Of a stretch of DNA of 64,000 nt, positions 43,801 through 55,403 are shown one piece after another (position 1 is the first letter of the stretch; each line of letters opens with the position of its first letter). Source of the stretch: Sorghum bicolor (lineage: Eukaryota > Streptophyta > Magnoliopsida > Poales > Poaceae); NCBI RefSeq assembly GCF_000003195.3, contig NC_012877.2, positions 21,664,294 to 21,728,293 of the forward strand, written 5' to 3'. Both the position numbers and the translations under genes were made by a program. The notes under the pieces are model-generated. The model did not search any database. It was not told the origin of the DNA and was given only the letters and a program-made list of their open reading frames with translations.

Positions 43801-44947
43801 GTGTGTACCCACCTTACGGATCTGAGATGACCGGAAAACATCTAGATCGGCTGTAGGATGGTGGAGTACTGTGCTCTCGGGTGCCGCGAACCTGGTCAAA
43901 TTTGGGGAGAGCTTGATTTGGGTCGACATATGCAAGATTTGGTTCTACATATGTCGGGTGGTTAGGAACTCCAGCTGGATTGCTAAGCGATTCGAATCGT
44001 CGTTGCTCCCCGATTGGGAGACTCAATTCCTTCGACCCTCATCGTAGCTAAATATGCAACTAAGTGATAAAATGAGAAAAGGGAAAATGTCTCATGAGGT
44101 TTGGATCCCAATTCCCGGACTCATAGCGACATGAAGCTATGACCATCGATAAATAATACTCAATGATAGGACTAGGAACTCACGGATTCGTCTGTGAGAT
44201 ACAACTAGTTAAACTATCCTCGAATTCCTCTGCTTCTGTGAGGAAGGAATTCGGGGTAAAACTTGAAAATAAGGATGCACTACTAGTAAGCTTTTACGCA
44301 AAACACTTTGACTCCTTGCTCAGCCACCCCTTGTCTACCCTAAGCCTGCATCCCTAAATTCTCCTCTTTTCCCGTCGGATAAGTCTTGTTGAGTACTCCC
44401 GTACTCAGGGTTTCGATACCCCTGTTGCAGGTGAAGCACAGGAGCCGACTTGTTTCGGACCCTGTTGTGTGACCGTCGTTGAGGTTGACGACGAAGAAGA
44501 GTGAGCACGACCCATGGGCAGGGTCTGTAATTTTGTTCTGTCTATGCTAAAGTTTCAGTTGCTCCGCTGGACCAGGCTTGTAATAACACTCTACTATCTG
44601 GAAGAACTCCTTTTATAAATTAAGTTATGTAATACTTCCGCTGTTTACTCTGAAATATTATTTTGGTCTTGTGTCGTTGAGTTACTGCTTTATCTTCGCA
44701 ACGAATGATCCTGGTGTTAAGGTGGCCACTTGCTATCCTATAAGGGCGAGAAGAAACAGTTCTCGTTGTTTGACCATTACCAGTGGTCCGGACGAGCCAG
44801 CTTGGTACGCCACAGGTAGCAGTGGAATGAGCGCCCAGCAATGCTCATCGGACTTCTAAAGTGGGAGGACTCCCGGCATCACCGTCAGAGGTCCTTAGGA
44901 CAATGGCAGGTGTCGGTGGGCCCAAACACTCAGGAGGTTCTGCCACA
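40880..44947 (+). repeat. Del-2 5' LTR
   Basis: 4068 bp, TGTAACATCC to TTCTGCCACA. It has the same architecture as Del-1 but a different GC-rich block and GGGATAAAG in place of the TATA box. Palindrome ATGACCTGAGGTCAT at 42905-42919. Confidence 0.9.
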
Positions 44948-44949
44948 GC

Positions 44950-44961
44950 TGGTATCAGAGC
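44950..44961 (+). other. Del-2 primer-binding site, initiator tRNA-Met type
   Basis: TGGTATCAGAGC two bases after the LTR. A ~358-bp leader without coding capacity follows, ending ACCCTCTACAGG before the orf0 ATG. Confidence 0.85.
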
Positions 44962-45319
44962 ATTCGTTGCTAAGATGACTGCTGAACCTTTTGAAAAACT
45001 TCAAAAATTCGTTTGGAACTAATACTATGAACCTGCCTATTTTGAGTCCAAGTGCTTAGTCCTAACTTACCCCTGTCTATAGGCTTTCTTAGAATTTTTG
45101 AAGTGGTATGGAGGAGCAACATAAAGTATTGCCCTATGTTGTAAAAGTTTAAAGTAATAATGTTACGAATTGTTAGTAGGAATCGTAAGTTCGTGCATGC
45201 ATCATGATGTATTAACTGATTAAGTTCCTTCCTCCTTGTTGGGTTGGGTGAATAGAATCAATCCTATTCTTGCTAACCTTTAAGGTCTCTCTTACTAATC
45301 TAAACTTACCCTCTACAGG

Positions 45320-46024
45320 ATGGCTCGTCAGAAGCAGACCCCGCGTAAGCGGACTGGTCCAAAAGGAGTTCCCCGACATCAGCTAGCTCCACGCAGTGAT
45401 CAAGCCAGTAGTAGCCGTTCACCGCCTCAACAGGAGGTGGACAGGTTGTCCGCCGAGTTGACTGAGGTGATGAGAGAGAGAATGTACAATGTTATGGAGA
45501 TTGACAAACTTAAAGCTCAACTGGCCAAAGAAAAACGAGCTACAGAAAATTGTGAAGCTATGTTGTCCCGGATGGTGGAGGAGCGGAATGCAGCCATTGC
45601 CCGAGAGGAAGAAGCTAGGAGCACCCATAGGCATGAGCTAACTAGGATGAACGCAAAGTTGGGCAAGGCAAAGTATCTTAAGGATTTGTATGTGAAGATG
45701 GCGGCCACGGTCACCGCACAACGGGATGTCGCGTGGCAACGAGAGGACCAGCTCCAGCTGGAGAAACTGGAGCTGGCACATCACTTAGATACAGTCAATG
45801 ATCTGGCTATGCAATATCGTGATATTGCGTTTGATCTGTATCATCAACTCCACCCACCTCCCGGCGAAGGAGAAATGGATACGGATGGCGAGCTGGCAGA
45901 CGATGGAGAACCCGACCCAGGCCTCAGTGATGAAGAGGAGTCCGACCCCGATGACCACAACCCAGGGGGTGATCAAGATGATGGCAATGACGACCCGGGC
46001 TACAGCTCTGGCCACACCGATTAG
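45320..46024 (+). CDS. Del-2 orf0: histone-H3-tail-like N-terminus, coiled coil, acidic tail
   Basis: 234-residue intact ORF upstream of gag, ending 27 bases before the gag ATG. Seen: residues 1-16 MARQKQTPRKRTGPKG, followed by VPRHQLAPR, closely following the histone H3 tail (A1, R2, K4, Q5, T6, R8, K9, T11, G12, K14, then PR.QLA after one inserted residue). Residues about 35-150 are charged and heptad-like (VDRLSAELTEVMRERMYNV), predicted coiled coil. Residues about 185-234 are highly acidic (DEEESDPDDHN), ending SSGHTD. An extra ORF before gag is known, as far as I recall, in related rice elements, without known function. A chromatin role is my inference from the tail and from the chromodomain in the same element. 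No catalytic motif is visible. Confidence 0.75.
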   Translation: MARQKQTPRKRTGPKGVPRHQLAPRSDQASSSRSPPQQEVDRLSAELTEVMRERMYNVMEIDKLKAQLAKEKRATENCEAMLSRMVEERNAAIAREEEARSTHRHELTRMNAKLGKAKYLKDLYVKMAATVTAQRDVAWQREDQLQLEKLELAHHLDTVNDLAMQYRDIAFDLYHQLHPPPGEGEMDTDGELADDGEPDPGLSDEEESDPDDHNPGGDQDDGNDDPGYSSGHTD

Positions 46025-46051
46025 TTCGGTGAAACCGAGGGCAACGTCGTT

Positions 46052-49000
46052 ATGCCGATGCGTACTCGCGGATCCGATGGAGCTGGGACATCCCAGGGAG
46101 GGGATGATATCCCCAACCCTCCACCTGCTCCACCTTCTTTGGCTGACGCCATTGCTGTCTTGCTAAGTGCCACAACTGACAATGCTCGCTTGCTGCGCGA
46201 GCTAGCACAGCGTCAAACACACCCTGCTCCAAACATCAGAGCACCGCGCAACGGGGACGGAGAGGCTCGGTATGTGGACTTTACCGAGACCAGGCCCCCG
46301 GTGTTCACTAAGGCCGATGAGCCTTTAGAAGCGGATGACTGGCTCCGAACTATGGAGCATAAGTTCAGTTTAATTCAGTGTTCAGAAACTCAGAAACCCT
46401 TATTTGCAGCTCAGCAACTTCGGGGAGCTGCAGGTGCTTGGTGGGAGAACTTCTTAGCTATTCAAGCTCCCGGACACCAAGTTACCTGGACCGAGTTTAG
46501 GGACGCGTTTCGCGCCCACTACATCCCCGAAGGGCTCATGGCCATGAAGGCCGAAGAGTTTCTCGCCTTGCAGCAAGGCGATAAGAGTGTTATGGAATAC
46601 GTGGCAAGGTTTAATCATCTCTCTCAATATGCCACGGATCATGTGAACACTGACAGAAAGAGGAAAGCCTGTTTCATGCGTGGTCTAAATACTAAACTTC
46701 AGACCATGATGACCACTTGCCAAAATGCTACTTTCTATGAGGCGGTAAATATTGCTATCGCCTCAGAGGAAAAGAATAGGAAACATAAGGAAGCCAAGAA
46801 GAAGGCAGCTTCCTCTTCTTTCTCTGGTCGCGGTCAAAAGCGCCAGAGGATCATTTATCATCCGCAGGGCCACGGACGTTTCCAAGCGCCGTCGTATTAT
46901 CGTGGTCCTTTCTCCCCTCCACAGTACAGACCCGGGCAGCAGGTATATTCTCGACCTACTGCCCTCGCTTTTGCGCCACGCCAGCCGAACGCCCTGGGTG
47001 TTCGCCCTACTGCTCCGCCCAGCCACAATTACCCTTGCTTCAATTGTGGTAAACCTGGGCATTTTTCTAAAGAGTGCCCTTTTCCCCGTCAAACCAACCC
47101 TACCTTTCCAAGGCCACCTATGGGCCAACCCCAGCCGAGTCAGTTCAGAACTGGGGTTCAAAAAGGGCAACAGGTACAGAAAGGTAGACCGGTAAAGAAG
47201 ACAGGGCAAGTCTTCCATACTGAAGTGGAGACAATTCCAGAGGGTGAACCAGTGATGATGGGTACGTTTCCTGTTGCGAAGCATCCTGCTTTAATGCTCT
47301 TTGATTCTGGTGCATCCCATACATTTATCAATCGCACCTTTGTGTTAAAGCATGGCATACCCATTGGGGAAACACAAGATCATTTTTATATACAGTCGCC
47401 AGGAGGACGGCTGATGTCTAAAGAAATGGTTCACCAAGTACCCATCGAATTTGGTGGGCACAATTTTCCTACTAGTATGATTGTTCTTAAGGACCAAGAA
47501 ATTGATGTTATCTTAGGCATGAACTGGATGGCGCAACGAGGGGTTGTGCTAGACACTTTGCACCGAACCATTAAAATCCCATTGCCCAATGAGAGTTCTT
47601 ATTTGCTAATCCAATTAGTTACTCCCAAACGGACAATTGGGCAAGTTCATGCCGCTAATGTGTCTGAAGTTAAAGATATCCCGGTAGTTCGAGATTTCCC
47701 GGATGTATTTCCTGAAGACTTACCAGGTCTGCCTCCGGACCGGGATGTACAATTCAGTATAGAATTGAAACCAGGAACGGCCCCAATATCTCGAAGGGCC
47801 TACAGAATGGCACCGAAAGAGCTGGCCGAATTAAAAACCCAATTACAAGAGTTGTTGCAGAAGGGTTTTATTCAGCCTAGTTCTTCTCCATGGGGTTGCC
47901 CAGCCTTGTTTGTGAAGAAAAAGGATCAGACATTAAGGCTGTGTGTTGACTATCGTCCTCTGAATGAGGTAACGATTAAAAACAAGTACCCATTGCCCCG
48001 CATTGACTTATTGTTTGACCAGCTAGCTGGGGCCAAAGTGTTCTCAAAAATTGATTTGAGATCAGGGTACCATCAAATTAAGATTAGGCCAGAAGATGTA
48101 CCCAAGACTGCTTTCACAACCCGTTACGGGTTGTATGAATACTTGGTGATGTCTTTTGGGTTGACTAACGCACCGGCCCATTTTATGTACCTGATGAACT
48201 CTGTCTTCATGCCAGAACTAGACAAATTTGTGGTCGTCTTCATCGATGACATCTTGATTTACTCCAAAACTAAGAAGGAGCATGCTGAACACTTGAGAAT
48301 TGTGCTGACCCGTCTCAGGGAGCATCAACTATATGCCAAGTTCAGCAAATGTGAGTTCTGGCTGGACAAAGTTCATTTCCTGGGTCATGTATTATCAGCG
48401 GAAGGAGTCGCTGTAGACCCAGGCAAAGTGGAAGATGTGTTGAATTGGAAACCCCCGACTACGGTACATGAGGTCCGTAGTTTTCTGGGCATGGTGGGAT
48501 ATTACCGTCGTTTTATCCCGGACTTTTCCAGAGTCGCCAAACCAATCACAACCTTGCTCAAAAGTCAAACAAAATTTGTTTGGTCACCCCAATGTGAGCA
48601 AGCTTTTCAGACTCTGAAAAGGTTGTTGACAACTGCACCTGTCTTAGCCCAGCCAGATATTGAAAAACCCTTTGATGTATATTGTGACGCATCAGGAATC
48701 GGGTTAGGCTGTGTGCTGATGCAGGAGGGTCGCGTAATTGCATATGCTTCCAGGCAACTCAAACCTCATGAAGAGAATTACCCGACCCATGATCTCGAAC
48801 TAGCCGCCGTGGTACATGCATTGAAGATCTGGCGTCATTATTTGTTGGGAAACACATGTCATCTATATACAGATCACAAAAGCTTGAAGTATATTTTTAC
48901 TCAAGCTGAGCTTAATATGCGCCAGCGAAGGTGGCTAGAACTGATTAAAGATTACGACCTTGAGGTGCATTATCACCCTGGTAAGGCAAATGTAGTGGCG

Positions 49001-50584
49001 GATGCCCTCAGTCGTAAGGCTCACTGTAATTGTTTAACAGTGAAGCCTAGGGATATAACTTTGTGCCAAGAGCTAGAGAACTTGGGAATAGAAATGATTT
49101 CCCAAGGAAGCCTTTCCAATATAAAGATTGATTTTAATCTCGAGGCTCAAATCATAAAGGCACAAAAAGAAAACAAAGGCATGAGACATCTTAAAGAGAA
49201 GATTTCTAATAGAGCACTCACAGACTTTGAGGTGGATAATGCGGGAGTAATCTGGTTCAAGAACCGGTTAGTGGTTCCAAAGGTACCTGAGTTACGTCAG
49301 CAAATCCTAGATGAAGCTCATACCACGAGGTATTCTATTCATCCGGGAAGCAATAAGATGTATCAGGACCTGAAGCAAAGGTTTTGGTGGACAAAAATGA
49401 AGATAGAAATAGCTCGCTATGTGGCCCAATGTGACACCTGTCGAAAGGTCAAAGCCATTCATCTCAAATCCGCTGGGGAGTTGCAACCTTTGCCTATCCC
49501 CGCATGGAAATGGGATGACATAAGTATGGATTTCATAGTAGGATTGCCCAAGACGGCCAAGGGCTTTGATTCCATTTGGGTCATAGTAGATCGTCTCACC
49601 AAAACAGCACATTTTCTACCGGTCAAGCTATTGTATCCTGCCTCCACCTATGCTAAGATTTATTTCGATCGTATCCTAAGTCTGCATGGAGTGCCAAAGA
49701 CAATAGTGTCAGATAGAGGCACACAATTTGTCTCCCAATTCTGGAAATGTTTACATGAGTCCTTGGGCACTAAGCTTTTACACAGCACAGCCTACCACCC
49801 TCAAACCGGTGGGCAAACTGAAAGGGTAAATCAAACCCTAGAAGATCTATTAAGATCTTGTGCCCTGAATTTTCCAGATAAGTGGGATGACTGCTTGCCT
49901 CTAGCAGAATTCTCCTATAATAATAGCTATCAAGAGAGTATCAAAATGGCTCCCTTTGAGGCACTGTATGGTCGCCGATGTCGAACTCCGTTACACTGGT
50001 CAGAACCTGGAGAAAGATGGTTCTTCGGAGTTGACTTAGTGAAAGAGACTGAGAACAAAGTGAAACAAATCCAAAATAACTTGAGAGTTGCTCAGTCCCG
50101 ACAGAAAAGTTACGCTGATAAAAGACGTCGACCATTAAAGTTCACCCAAGGTGATCATGTGTATTTAAAAGTATCCCCAATGAAAGGAGTAAATCGTTTT
50201 GGTGTTAAAGGCAAGTTAGCGCCTCGTTACATTGGTCCATTTCCAATTATTGACCGATGTGGGCAGGTCGCTTACCGCCTTAAACTGCCCGAACGATTAT
50301 CCGGGGTACATAATGTGTTCCATGTGTCTCAACTGAAAAAGTGTCTTCGGGTACCAGATCGAATTCAAGATATTGAAGATGTAAAGCTTGAACCAGATCT
50401 AACTTATTCGGAATATCCTATCCGAGTACTGGATCAAAAAGCTAGAGTTACTCGAAGGACAACCACCAAATGGTATAAGGTACAATGGAGCCAGCACTCT
50501 GAGGAAGAAGCCACCTGGGAATCTGAAGATTACTTGCTAGAGAATTTTCCTGAATTCTATGCTTCTCTTCAGGACCATATATGA
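46052..50584 (+). CDS. Del-2 gag-pol polyprotein with chromodomain
   Basis: Single open frame of 1510 residues. Order with approximate residues: gag (60-290); CCHC zinc knuckle [14 protein letters not shown] (329-342); aspartic protease DSGA (417); RT with FIDD (730-733); RNase H starting VYCDASG (877) with later E and D; integrase HHCC (from 1089) and catalytic D (about 1157), D (1219) and E (1255); chromodomain (about 1458-1503, [15 protein letters not shown]). Order RT-RNaseH-integrase is Ty3/gypsy. The C-terminal chromodomain defines chromoviruses and is thought to steer integration by binding modified histone H3. The start MPMRTRG follows the point where Del-1 has an intron. All active-site residues I checked are present, so it could supply proteins to damaged relatives such as Del-1. 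Confidence 0.95.
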   Translation: MPMRTRGSDGAGTSQGGDDIPNPPPAPPSLADAIAVLLSATTDNARLLRELAQRQTHPAPNIRAPRNGDGEARYVDFTETRPPVFTKADEPLEADDWLRTMEHKFSLIQCSETQKPLFAAQQLRGAAGAWWENFLAIQAPGHQVTWTEFRDAFRAHYIPEGLMAMKAEEFLALQQGDKSVMEYVARFNHLSQYATDHVNTDRKRKACFMRGLNTKLQTMMTTCQNATFYEAVNIAIASEEKNRKHKEAKKKAASSSFSGRGQKRQRIIYHPQGHGRFQAPSYYRGPFSPPQYRPGQQVYSRPTALAFAPRQPNALGVRPTAPPSHNYPCFNCGKPGHFSKECPFPRQTNPTFPRPPMGQPQPSQFRTGVQKGQQVQKGRPVKKTGQVFHTEVETIPEGEPVMMGTFPVAKHPALMLFDSGASHTFINRTFVLKHGIPIGETQDHFYIQSPGGRLMSKEMVHQVPIEFGGHNFPTSMIVLKDQEIDVILGMNWMAQRGVVLDTLHRTIKIPLPNESSYLLIQLVTPKRTIGQVHAANVSEVKDIPVVRDFPDVFPEDLPGLPPDRDVQFSIELKPGTAPISRRAYRMAPKELAELKTQLQELLQKGFIQPSSSPWGCPALFVKKKDQTLRLCVDYRPLNEVTIKNKYPLPRIDLLFDQLAGAKVFSKIDLRSGYHQIKIRPEDVPKTAFTTRYGLYEYLVMSFGLTNAPAHFMYLMNSVFMPELDKFVVVFIDDILIYSKTKKEHAEHLRIVLTRLREHQLYAKFSKCEFWLDKVHFLGHVLSAEGVAVDPGKVEDVLNWKPPTTVHEVRSFLGMVGYYRRFIPDFSRVAKPITTLLKSQTKFVWSPQCEQAFQTLKRLLTTAPVLAQPDIEKPFDVYCDASGIGLGCVLMQEGRVIAYASRQLKPHEENYPTHDLELAAVVHALKIWRHYLLGNTCHLYTDHKSLKYIFTQAELNMRQRRWLELIKDYDLEVHYHPGKANVVADALSRKAHCNCLTVKPRDITLCQELENLGIEMISQGSLSNIKIDFNLEAQIIKAQKENKGMRHLKEKISNRALTDFEVDNAGVIWFKNRLVVPKVPELRQQILDEAHTTRYSIHPGSNKMYQDLKQRFWWTKMKIEIARYVAQCDTCRKVKAIHLKSAGELQPLPIPAWKWDDISMDFIVGLPKTAKGFDSIWVIVDRLTKTAHFLPVKLLYPASTYAKIYFDRILSLHGVPKTIVSDRGTQFVSQFWKCLHESLGTKLLHSTAYHPQTGGQTERVNQTLEDLLRSCALNFPDKWDDCLPLAEFSYNNSYQESIKMAPFEALYGRRCRTPLHWSEPGERWFFGVDLVKETENKVKQIQNNLRVAQSRQKSYADKRRRPLKFTQGDHVYLKVSPMKGVNRFGVKGKLAPRYIGPFPIIDRCGQVAYRLKLPERLSGVHNVFHVSQLKKCLRVPDRIQDIEDVKLEPDLTYSEYPIRVLDQKARVTRRTTTKWYKVQWSQHSEEEATWESEDYLLENFPEFYASLQDHI

Positions 50585-50747
50585 TAACCAGAGGATGTAC
50601 TCTAGTAAAGAAACAGAGTCGCCAAAGCCATGTACTGAATGTACATATATGCATATAATGAAGTATTTTCCCCAACTCCTTGCCTTATGGAAAAGTTGAA
50701 GATGAAAGAGTTTTGACAAATTTCCTTTTCCATTACTTACCCTAAGG

Positions 50748-50918
50748 NNNNNNNNNNNNNNNNNNNNNNNNNNNNNNNNNNNNNNNNNNNNNNNNNNNNN
50801 NNNNNNNNNNNNNNNNNNNNNNNNNNNNNNNNNNNNNNNNNNNNNNNNNNNNNNNNNNNNNNNNNNNNNNNNNNNNNNNNNNNNNNNNNNNNNNNNNNNN
50901 NNNNNNNNNNNNNNNNNN
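50748..50918. other. Assembly gap (171 N)
   Basis: It covers the end of the 3' untranslated region, the polypurine tract and about the first 275 bp of the 3' LTR. By comparison with Del-1 about 310 bp should be missing, so the gap length is only nominal. Confidence 0.98.
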
Positions 50919-53900
50919 AAATTTGAGGTTGAGTTCAAAGCAAAGTTGTAGCTCTTGGCAAGATGTACAACTTTGGTGTTTTGAGTTTTTGAAGTTTCAA
51001 TACAAAATTCAAAGTAATTTTGAAAATACAGATTTCCAGAAAGTGTCCCCTTTTCCACTTAAATTCCCAATTCAAAATCCATTTGGAATTTTGAAAAGTG
51101 GTCAACATGAAAGTTGTAGAGCACAAAAAGTTGAGCAACTTTCATGTTGGGAGTTTTTCAAGTTGTTATACAAAATCAAAAGTAATTTTGGAAATTCTGT
51201 TTTGCCCCAATTCAAAAATTTGGAATTTCTTTGAGTTGAGTTTGATTTTCAAACTGTTTGGCCAAATTCACCCTGTTACACTCAAAATCAGTTCTGGACT
51301 CTTAAATATGTTTTGTAGCTTATAAAATTTGGCACAATTTTTGTTTTGGTGGAATTTGGACTTCAGTTCAAATTTTGGCTGATTTTCGCAAGGGGACAAA
51401 AGAGAGGAGATAAGGGAGAGCTACAGTGATCCAGGGGATCACGAGCTCGTCCACCCCGGTTGCAGGGCGGGCAGGCGCCGCTCTCGCGCGCGCTGCCACG
51501 CACCGGCCACGCAGCTGCTTGCTGCCGTGCTTCGCGTGGACGTCCTCATCCGCGAACCGCCGTCCGTTGTGGGGATAAAGCCCCGAGTGGCCAGAGTCCC
51601 CTCTTCCTTTTCTTGAACCCCGACGCCGACGAGCTCCCTGCGCCTCTCCAATTCGCCTCACTCGCTGCCGTTTCAAGCCACCTGAGCACCCCAGCAGCTC
51701 CGCCGTGAGCCCCGCCACCGGTTGCGCCCCCAAGCGCAAGCGCTAACCCACCAGAGCCCTTTCCCGAGCCGCTCTTCTCCAGCTCCGGCCAAAGCGCCGC
51801 CGCAAGCATCCCACCGTGGCCAGCATCGCTCAAAGCCTCTCCGCGGCTGTTTCTTGCTTCGTTGAAGTCACGGTGAGCTTCTGGTGCTGTTGCGCCGCTT
51901 ACTTCACGCTCTACTCGCCTGAAGCGGCCGGCGTTGGCTCGGCCGCGGCGGCCATCCGCCATGAGCGTGGACAGGAAGGGTAGGAGGGAGTAGAGGTGAT
52001 CTCGTGTGTCCTAGAGGTTGCGTGAGACGCTGGAGATGCTAACCCACCCCGCCGCGCAGGCCGGGAGCTCACCGGCGCGGAGCCGGAGATCACCGGAGCG
52101 GTGGTGGGAGGTTGAAGACACCTCTGACGGGCGGGACCCGCCCGTCAGTGGCCGCGTGAGAGAGAGCGCGCGCGCGGTCCGCGCGGGAGAGCACTCTCGG
52201 GCCGATTTGGGCCGGATCCCAGCGGGCCGCCAGCGTGGCACAGTGCTCTTTTCTTTTTTCTTTTTGTTTAAAAGTGCTTAATGTTTGAATTTGTGTAATA
52301 ATTCGTGTGCTAATCCAAAAATCGTGGAAATTTTTGTGGAGATTCTCTGAAACATATAGAACCCAAGAAAAATATTAAGTTCTGTTTTCTGGTAGTTTAC
52401 ATGTCTGTAAAAATTTGCCCTTTTAATTAGCAAATAAAACTTGTGTGAATTTTAATAATTTATTTGTATATCCAAAAATCACCAAAAATTATGGGGAGCC
52501 TCTGAATATTATTCCCTGGCTCCACACAAAATTTGGTGGCATTTGGGTATTGTTAGAGTAGAATACTAATAAATCCTTATTTAGCACTTAAATAATAATT
52601 CCAAAATAATTAAACAATAATTAATTAAATCCTTATGATTAGGGTTGAGTGATTTTGGATTATATGATGACCTGAGGTCATTAACCCTAATGACCTTTGG
52701 CATTTAATTATTATTTAGCCTTAGTGCTTAATTACTGTCATTAGTAGTTAATTAAGAATTAATTAAGGTAAATAGGATTAATAGTTAACTAATTTAAGAT
52801 AATTATGAATTAAATAAAGTCTTAATTTACTGATGCAACCTCTTGGGTAAAGACACTAAGTTGTTAAACAACTTTATTTATTTTTTTACTCTGTGTTGCA
52901 CCGAGAAGGCAAGTTGTACTCGATTTAGTCCTTCTTGCATTTTTGTCATACGCATATCATAAGCATTCATCATCTTGCGTATAGCGTCCGTGACCGAAGG
53001 AGCGCTCGTTGAACCGAACCCCGAGGTCGGTGCTCCGTTCGAGGAAGTCGGATCCGAGACTTGGGAAGTCTCCGAGGGTCCCTCTCTGCCCTGCAACCAA
53101 GGCAAGCCCCGGATGCATTAACCCCTCCTTGGATGTTTTAAATCTTTTATCACTTATGAATTGAAAATGCTGCATTAGGTAGTTGAGAATTGGGTTAACC
53201 TACTTGCTGCATTTACTACCTTGATATCTGTTATCCTGTCCTTGACACCTATTTTATTTTAAAACTGCGTAGCGATGCTTAGCCCTGCTACTAGATAGGT
53301 TTTCAAACAAGAAAGTTTGAAGGGTTGTTGTGGGATACACTTATGATCAATGATGTTTCAATTTGAGACCGGTCGGTGGACTTGCTCTAAGAATGGAGTC
53401 TTAAAGTAGTGTCTCCAACTGTGTTGATTAAGGACCGTTCCGTTGATGGCCTGCTGGGTTGAGAATTTATAGTACTAGCCACTTACCTACGGTAAGCCCA
53501 GTCTTGTAATCCCTCGACGCGAACAGCTACTCGCGCACTGGGAGTGGAAAGATGGCGAGAGTAGTGTGTACCCACCTTACGGATCTGAGATGACCGGAAA
53601 ACATCTAGATCGGCTGTAGGATGGTGGAGTACTGTGCTCTCGGGTGCCGCGAACCTGGTCAAATTTGGGGAGAGCTTGATTTGGGTCGACATATGCAAGA
53701 TTTGGTTCTACATATGTCGGGTGGTTAGGAACTCCAGCTGGATTGCTAAGCGATTCGAATCGTCGTTGCTCCCCGATTGGGAGACTCAATTCCTTCGACC
53801 CTCATCGTAGCTAAATATGCAACTAAGTGATAAAATGAGAAAAGGGAAAATGTCTCATGAGGTTCGGATCCCAATTCCCGGACTCATAGCGACATGAAGC

Positions 53901-54711
53901 TATGACCATCGATAAATAATACTCAATGATAGGACTAGGAACTCACGGATTCGTCTGTGAGATACAACTAGTTAAACTATCCTCGAATTCCTCTGCTTCT
54001 GTGAGGAAGGAATTCGGGGTAAAACTTGAAAATAAGGATGCACTACTAGTAAGCTTTTACGCAAAACACTTTGGCTCCTTGCTCAGCCACCCCTTGTCTA
54101 CCCTAAGCCTGCATCCCTAAGTTCTCCTCTTTTCCCGTCGGATAAGTCTTGTTGAGTACTCCCGTACTCAGGGTTTCAATACCCCTGTTGCAGGTGAAGC
54201 GCAGGAGCCGACTTGTTTCGGACCCTGTTGTGTGACCGTCGTCGAAGTTGACGACGAAGAAGAGTGAGCGTGACCCATGGGCAGGGTCTGTAAATTTGTT
54301 CTGTCTATACTAAAGTTTCAGTTGCTCCGCTGGACCAGGCTTGTAATAACACTCTACTATTTGGAAAAACTCCTTTTGTAAATTAAGTTATGTAATACTT
54401 CCGCTGTTTCACTCTGAAATATTATTTTGGTCTTGTGTCGTTGAGTTACTGCTTTATCTTCGCAACGAATGATCCTGGTGTTAAGGTGGCCACTTGCTAT
54501 CCTGTAAGGGCGAGAAGAAGCAGTTTTCGTTGTTTGACCATTACCAGTGGTCAGGACGAGCCAGCTTGGTACGCCACAGGTAGCAGTGGAATGAGCGTCC
54601 AGCGATGCTCATCGGACTTCTAAAGTGGGAGGACTCCCGGCATCACCGTCAGAGGTCCTTAGGACAATGGCAGGTGCCGGTGGGCCCAAACACTTAGGGG
54701 GTTCTGCCACA
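50919..54711 (+). repeat. Del-2 3' LTR (5' end lost in the gap)
   Basis: Corresponds to 41155-44947 of the 5' LTR. It is nearly identical through the GC-rich block, but differs at about 27 of ~150 positions in 52820-52960. Palindrome ATGACCTGAGGTCAT at 52667-52681. It ends TTCTGCCACA, directly followed by satellite DNA. Confidence 0.88.
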
Positions 54712-55193
54712 TATGACGCACATCATCTAGGAGTTCTATCGGGTGTGTCCAAATTGATTTCCGAGCATATGGTATGTTCCATGCAAACCATGCACCTATC
54801 TTGCATCAAGATTAGCACTATATCGAAACAGACCAAACCGAGCTTTCACTTGAGCCTCTTCACCTAGGAGTACAATCGGGTGCTTCCACAATGGTTTCGA
54901 CCCTATGGTGCATTAGGCGCAAACCGTGCACCTATCTTGCACTGAAACTAACATTGTCTCTAAATAGACCAAAGCGAGACTCCATATGACACACGTCATC
55001 TAAGAGTTCTATTGGGTACGTATAAATTGATTTCTAGGAAAACCGTGCACCTATCTTACATCAAGATTAGCACTATCTCCAAACAGACCGAACCGAGCTT
55101 CCACATCAGCCTCTTCACCTAGGAGTATCATCGGGTGCTTCGACAATGGTGTCTGAGCTTATGGTGCATTAGGCGCAAACCGTGTACCTATCT
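54712..55193 (+). repeat. ~137-bp tandem satellite, resembling Andropogoneae centromeric repeat
   Basis: TGCACCTATCTTGCA-type anchors at 54791, 54927, 55046 and (as TGTACC) 55183, spacing 136, 119 and 137 bp; the short unit has an internal deletion. Two monomer types alternate: one with ATCAAGATTAGCACTAT and CTTCACCTAGGAGTA, the other with ACTGAAACTAACATTGT and CGTCATCTAAGAGTT, suggesting a dimer unit of about 274 bp. From memory, length and wording match the centromeric satellite of sorghum and sugarcane relatives; this was not checked by search. Confidence 0.75.
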
Positions 55194-55293
55194 NNNNNNN
55201 NNNNNNNNNNNNNNNNNNNNNNNNNNNNNNNNNNNNNNNNNNNNNNNNNNNNNNNNNNNNNNNNNNNNNNNNNNNNNNNNNNNNNNNNNNNNN
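55194..55293. other. Assembly gap (100 N)
   Basis: Exactly 100 N, a conventional unknown-size gap, separating the satellite from Tat-D. The true distance and order of the two sides are therefore unproven. Confidence 0.98.
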
Positions 55294-55403
55294 GAATTCA
55301 ACAGTCCCCGAGCATGTCATGCTCGTCTGCAATCGAAAAGACCAATCGACCAGTCCCCAGGCACTTAGTGCGCTGCCTGGAATTATATGTTTCTATACTG
55401 CAC

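Larger units (their letters stand above)
40880..54711 (+). mobile_element. Del-2: Tekay/Del-type chromovirus with intact gag-pol
   Basis: 5' LTR 40880-44947, primer-binding site 44950-44961, orf0 45320-46024, gag-pol 46052-50584, assembly gap 50748-50918, 3' LTR visible 50919-54711. All internal frames are open, and large parts of the two LTRs are almost identical, so it looks young and potentially autonomous. Oddities: the flanks TTTAT (40875-40879) and TATGA (54712-54716) are not a target duplication, and one ~130-bp LTR stretch is strongly divergent. It may be a recombinant or an assembly join across the gap. Confidence 0.88.

Noticed and set aside
45300..45320. Splice acceptor CCCTCTACAG just before the orf0 ATG, implying a leader intron
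   Set aside because: It is kept in Del-2, which lost the orf0-gag intron, so a spliced template would be expected to have lost this one too. No clear donor was found.
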